Assembly: GCA_034670405.1 (NCBI GenBank)
Contig: JAXDDX010000011.1
Span: forward strand, 5,314,001 to 5,378,000
From: Hoplostethus atlanticus
Taxonomy: Eukaryota > Chordata > Actinopteri > Trachichthyiformes > Trachichthyidae
Reading direction: 5' to 3'
Length of the DNA: 64,000 bases
A program made the translations under genes and the position numbers. Below are positions 61,443 through 64,000 of this stretch, piece after piece. The notes beneath the pieces are model-generated. The model made no database searches. It saw only the letters and a list, made by a program, of their open reading frames with translations, and was not told the DNA's origin. Each line of letters starts with the position of its first letter. Positions within the stretch are counted from its first letter, which is position 1.

Positions 61443-63639
61443 CTGCACACAAACAAAACAAGTCAGTAAGCTAGCTCTGAAGCTGTTGTCATTCCTACTT
61501 TGCCTGGTAAATCGATCATTTGGTTAGAAATGTTAACATTGTCAGAGTTAGGGGTGGGGGATGGTACACTAATTTCCAGTAGTGTGAGGTCTTCTTCCTT
61601 GGGTTTTCTGTTGATGGAGTTTGAGTTTCTGTAGGTGGCGCTCTTTTCTTTGTCTGTTCAGCCACGGTGGCTATCGCCGCTCATGCTAATTACCCAGTTC
61701 TTCTTCCGACAAACAAGAAACATCACTTCCTGTGCATCGGAGCACAGGAAGGAACAGCAAAAGCTTTCATGAACTGAACAGAGGTTGAATCACCGTTGTG
61801 TTAGATCAGTCGGTGGTGCCTTCCTGGGAAATGGTCATCGTCCTAGTGTGTTAACAGCTCGGTGTAAATAAAAGATCATTGACAGTTGCTCACCGTGAGA
61901 GCCACAGAGCCCAGCAGAAGCACCACCGAGTACAGCAGCCCCCGACTGTTGATCATAACCTACAACACACAAGGCAGCGAGGTCATCAACGGATCTGCGG
62001 CTTTTTTTTTTCCAGTTGCATCATTCATCGTCAAAAGATAAGGGGTCACTGCAACTCGACTATCTGACGCACAGAAAACAGGATTGTACTTGGTTACCTC
62101 TGATCCGTAGTGGATGCACATGGTTTGTAGCGCCCAGGGAAGGCCCAGTCCCACCAGAATATCGAACACATTGCTGCCAATGGTGTTGGACACCGCCATG
62201 TCACCCAGCCCTGGAAACAAACAAAGACCGGCGGAAGTCACCCGAAGAGTTTTTATTCCAGGATTTCCAGGAACACAATTTTCTTACTGGATTCCCGTTT
62301 TGTGGTTCACGATCACATTCTTGTTGAGGGTGATGTAGTGAGGTGGGGGAACAACTAGGAGGGTACCGAAGCCTGGATGGAGGGCAATGTCTATGGACTG
62401 CTCCGGACAGTTTTTCTCCATTACGATGCTCTGCACTGTCCATTCATACAATCTGTACATATTCCTGTGCGTATCTTGGTATATGAGCCAGTGCAGATTT
62501 CTGGACACCTTTCCATTTCTAAAATGCTACAATTCCTTTTTGTATCCATCTAACCTCCGTTTGTAAGTAAGTGATCGCTTAACAAAAATCACACCTGACC
62601 ATGCTGCACGTACGCACGTTAACGGCATCTTTAAATCTTTACAGTTTACAGACGACAGTTCACGATGCATGTTTGCACATCTGGACAGCTTTCTTTATCC
62701 GTTCTTCCGCCTGTACACCTCATGATGGGAACAGCTTGCAATGCACACTTGCGCATCTTAATCTAACCTGTAAATCGATCAGTGAAGCATCTTTATTTGC
62801 TGCGTTATTCTCAATGTTTGTTGTAAAAACTGATCATCTTTAGTACTTGGTGTTATTGACATCGATGTACGAGGGATCATTAAAAAATAAAAAAAAACCT
62901 AGAAGGAAAGATATACCTTGCCGAGCGACGATGAGACTGGCAATGCAGTCTGGAACACTGGTGCCCGCTGCCAGGAAAGTGATGCCCATGATGACGTCCG
63001 GGATGCCCAGAGTGTAGCCAATTATAGTTACCTGGAGGTGTAGAAAGACGTGCCAGAGCTTATGCAACATCTGACGTGAGAAAAAGTTGTCTATGCACAC
63101 ACACACACACATGCTGTTCTGTCTGAGAATGTCTGGCGGTTTAATGTTGCCTCGTGAATGCGATGTACACCGAACAGCGTTTATTCCAATAACGTATCAC
63201 GGGGCGCGTTGCTCATCTTTTTCCGCCCACATATTCCCAGTCAATCCAGGGATTCGTCTGGTCTTAACCGTGCTCCTCTAACCTAGTTTACTGCCATTGT
63301 CAATATCTAAAAATGGTTCAAATTAGTGAAGTAGCAGAAAAAACATATGCTTTAAAAATACTCTAGTGCTCCGAAAAGTAGCATGACTCAATACTCTACA
63401 AATCTAGTCCAAGTACACATACACACACACGTGCACACACACACACACACACACACACTACAGAAAACTCACCATCCAGACCATAAAGTAGGAGAAAACA
63501 GCGATCCAGACAGTGGAGAGGACGAAGGACAGCATGAAGAACTTTTCCCAGCGAGGCTTGGCACAGTTCGGGATGCTGAAGAACAGTACGAGCAGCAGGG
63601 GCCAGGAGATCAGCCACTTCACCTTGCTGCCGACTCCCC
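61293..63639 (-). CDS. slc24a4: K+-dependent Na+/Ca2+ exchanger 4, C-terminal exons (partial)
   Basis: Five minus-strand exons (63639-63473, 63031-62917, 62210-62098, 61959-61894, 61442-61293) with consensus AG/GT borders join in frame into the last 170 or so residues of an NCKX exchanger. These proteins expel Ca2+ and K+ in exchange for Na+ across the plasma membrane. The piece includes the whole alpha-2 repeat. It keeps the TSVPD aspartate and the GSNVFD asparagine and aspartate, which correspond to the ion- and K+-binding residues studied in NCKX2 (D548, N572, D575). The ending [17 protein letters not shown] and FNLP-type tail (VNLPMC) fits NCKX4 better than NCKX3, which has [21 protein letters not shown] is NCKX3-like, so the paralogue is likely but not certain. 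No stop or frameshift interrupts it. The N-terminal half lies beyond position 64000. Confidence 0.85.
61573..61826 (+). repeat. dispersed repeat, copy 2, inside slc24a4 intron
   Basis: The second copy of the element at 7787-8049, in the opposite orientation, wholly inside the last intron (61443-61893) of slc24a4. It fills more than half of that intron. Blocks such as AGTTTCTGTAGGTGGCGCTC and CACGGTGGCTATCG match the reverse complement of copy 1. Confidence 0.85.
61894..61959 (-). CDS. slc24a4: slc24a4 penultimate coding exon
   Basis: Sixty-six bases, phase 0 at both ends, between TTGTAG and GTGAGC. Encodes 22 residues, [20 protein letters not shown] then LT: a short loop and most of a membrane helix. 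The NSRGL(L/V)[13 protein letters not shown] match points to NCKX4. Confidence 0.9.
62098..62210 (-). CDS. slc24a4: slc24a4 exon with second half of alpha-2 repeat
   Basis: Starts after TTTCCAG with GG, which completes a glycine codon begun in the preceding exon, and ends GAG before GTAACC. Encodes [30 protein letters not shown] and CIHYGSE. It carries the alpha-2 repeat residues GSNVFD, in which the Asn and Asp correspond to NCKX2 N572 and D575. Confidence 0.93.
62917..63031 (-). CDS. slc24a4: slc24a4 exon with first half of alpha-2 repeat
   Basis: Between CTCCAG and GTATAT. Encodes [38 protein letters not shown] and the first base of the next Gly codon. It carries the TSVPD motif with the acidic residue that binds cations (NCKX2 D548 equivalent). 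The intron splits the alpha-2 repeat in phase 1. Confidence 0.95.
63421..63460 (+). repeat. (CA)n microsatellite in slc24a4 intron
   Basis: A CA run with one GTG interruption. It starts about 13 bases from the donor of the exon at 63473, so its length might influence splicing. Confidence 0.9.
63473..63639 (-). CDS. slc24a4: slc24a4 exon: end of cytosolic loop and next helix
   Basis: Starts after TGATGCAG with GG (end of a split codon) and encodes [38 protein letters not shown] and [17 protein letters not shown], then splices at GTGAGT. The [13 protein letters not shown] block is the family signature just after the large cytosolic loop. The preceding exon is outside the window or within unrecognised sequence up to 64000. 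Confidence 0.92.
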
Positions 63640-64000
63640 CTGCATCAGAAGTGGAGGAGAGAGGGGGGAGGTGGGGGGGTGGGGAGAAGGTTATTCTCCC
63701 TCTTTCAAGGTCTCGTTGGACTAAAAATGAATAACGCATGAGGCTTCCCTCCCCGACACCCACACACACACCAGAAGAGGTCAGCCACTTGAGCTCTAGG
63801 TGGTGACAAAACCAAAAATCAGATTGTTTTTTTCCAGATGAGTGTTGTTTATGTTGTTCTTGAACAGGTGCAGCATTTTGCAGCATTTTCCTGTTTTGTG
63901 CCATAAAGCAATCCAGCAGATTTCCCGCCAAATCCAACCAGGTGGCACACAATGTAAAAGGCAGTGTAGGACGCCTAAAAAAATGTATGTCTTAAGGAGT
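63640..64000 (-). other. slc24a4: slc24a4 intron, partial
   Basis: The intron upstream of the 63473-63639 exon on the minus strand. No further exon is recognised before the window ends. The G-rich sequence at 63655-63690 on the plus strand is a pyrimidine-rich tract on the gene's strand, upstream of the acceptor. Confidence 0.6.

Noticed and set aside
61084..61461. Alternative minus-strand frame overlapping the last slc24a4 exon
   Set aside because: It is out of frame with the exchanger and low-complexity. The real frame is fixed by the splice site and the conserved C-terminus.

Overview
The window looks like nuclear DNA from a teleost (ray-finned) fish. Two protein-coding loci are recognisable, and both have vertebrate intron/exon structure. 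Around them lie very dense CA/TG, GA and tetranucleotide microsatellites. There are also decayed copies of mobile elements of kinds common in fish genomes: a non-LTR retrotransposon with a type-1 reverse transcriptase, a Tc1-like transposon, a hAT-like miniature element and several tRNA-type SINE remnants. I see no bacterial-type operon, CRISPR array or rRNA.

Layout. Positions 1-20600 are noncoding upstream DNA carrying microsatellites, a degenerate LINE on the minus strand (about 9448-11830) that ends at a perfect 40-bp-arm hairpin (9363-9447), and a Tc1/LINE composite (16322-17140). At about 20690-20880 there is a plausible untranslated first exon on the plus strand, ending in a strong splice donor. 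From there to about 48800 the DNA is noncoding and would be the long first intron if that exon belongs to the gene downstream. It contains a 50-bp minisatellite (26531-26980), SINE remnants and unique stretches that could hold regulatory elements. At 48801-49007 and just before 49634 lie candidate further 5' UTR exons. Positions 49634-50578 are an intact single-exon reading frame for TMEM121 (314 residues). Its probable 3' UTR runs to a polyadenylation signal near 52022.

About 52050-57690 is intergenic. The right end (61293-63639, minus strand) holds the last five coding exons of a K+-dependent Na+/Ca2+ exchanger, best matched to SLC24A4 (NCKX4). They include the complete second alpha repeat with the conserved ion-binding residues, and the stop codon. 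The gene continues beyond the right edge. Its 3' UTR may extend leftwards to tandem polyadenylation signals near 57693. The two genes are therefore tail to tail.

No new protein system is apparent. The observations most worth checking are the perfect hairpin beside the LINE, a dispersed repeat family with copies at 7787-8049 and 61573-61826 in opposite orientation, the minisatellite, and the proposed far-upstream first exon of tmem121.
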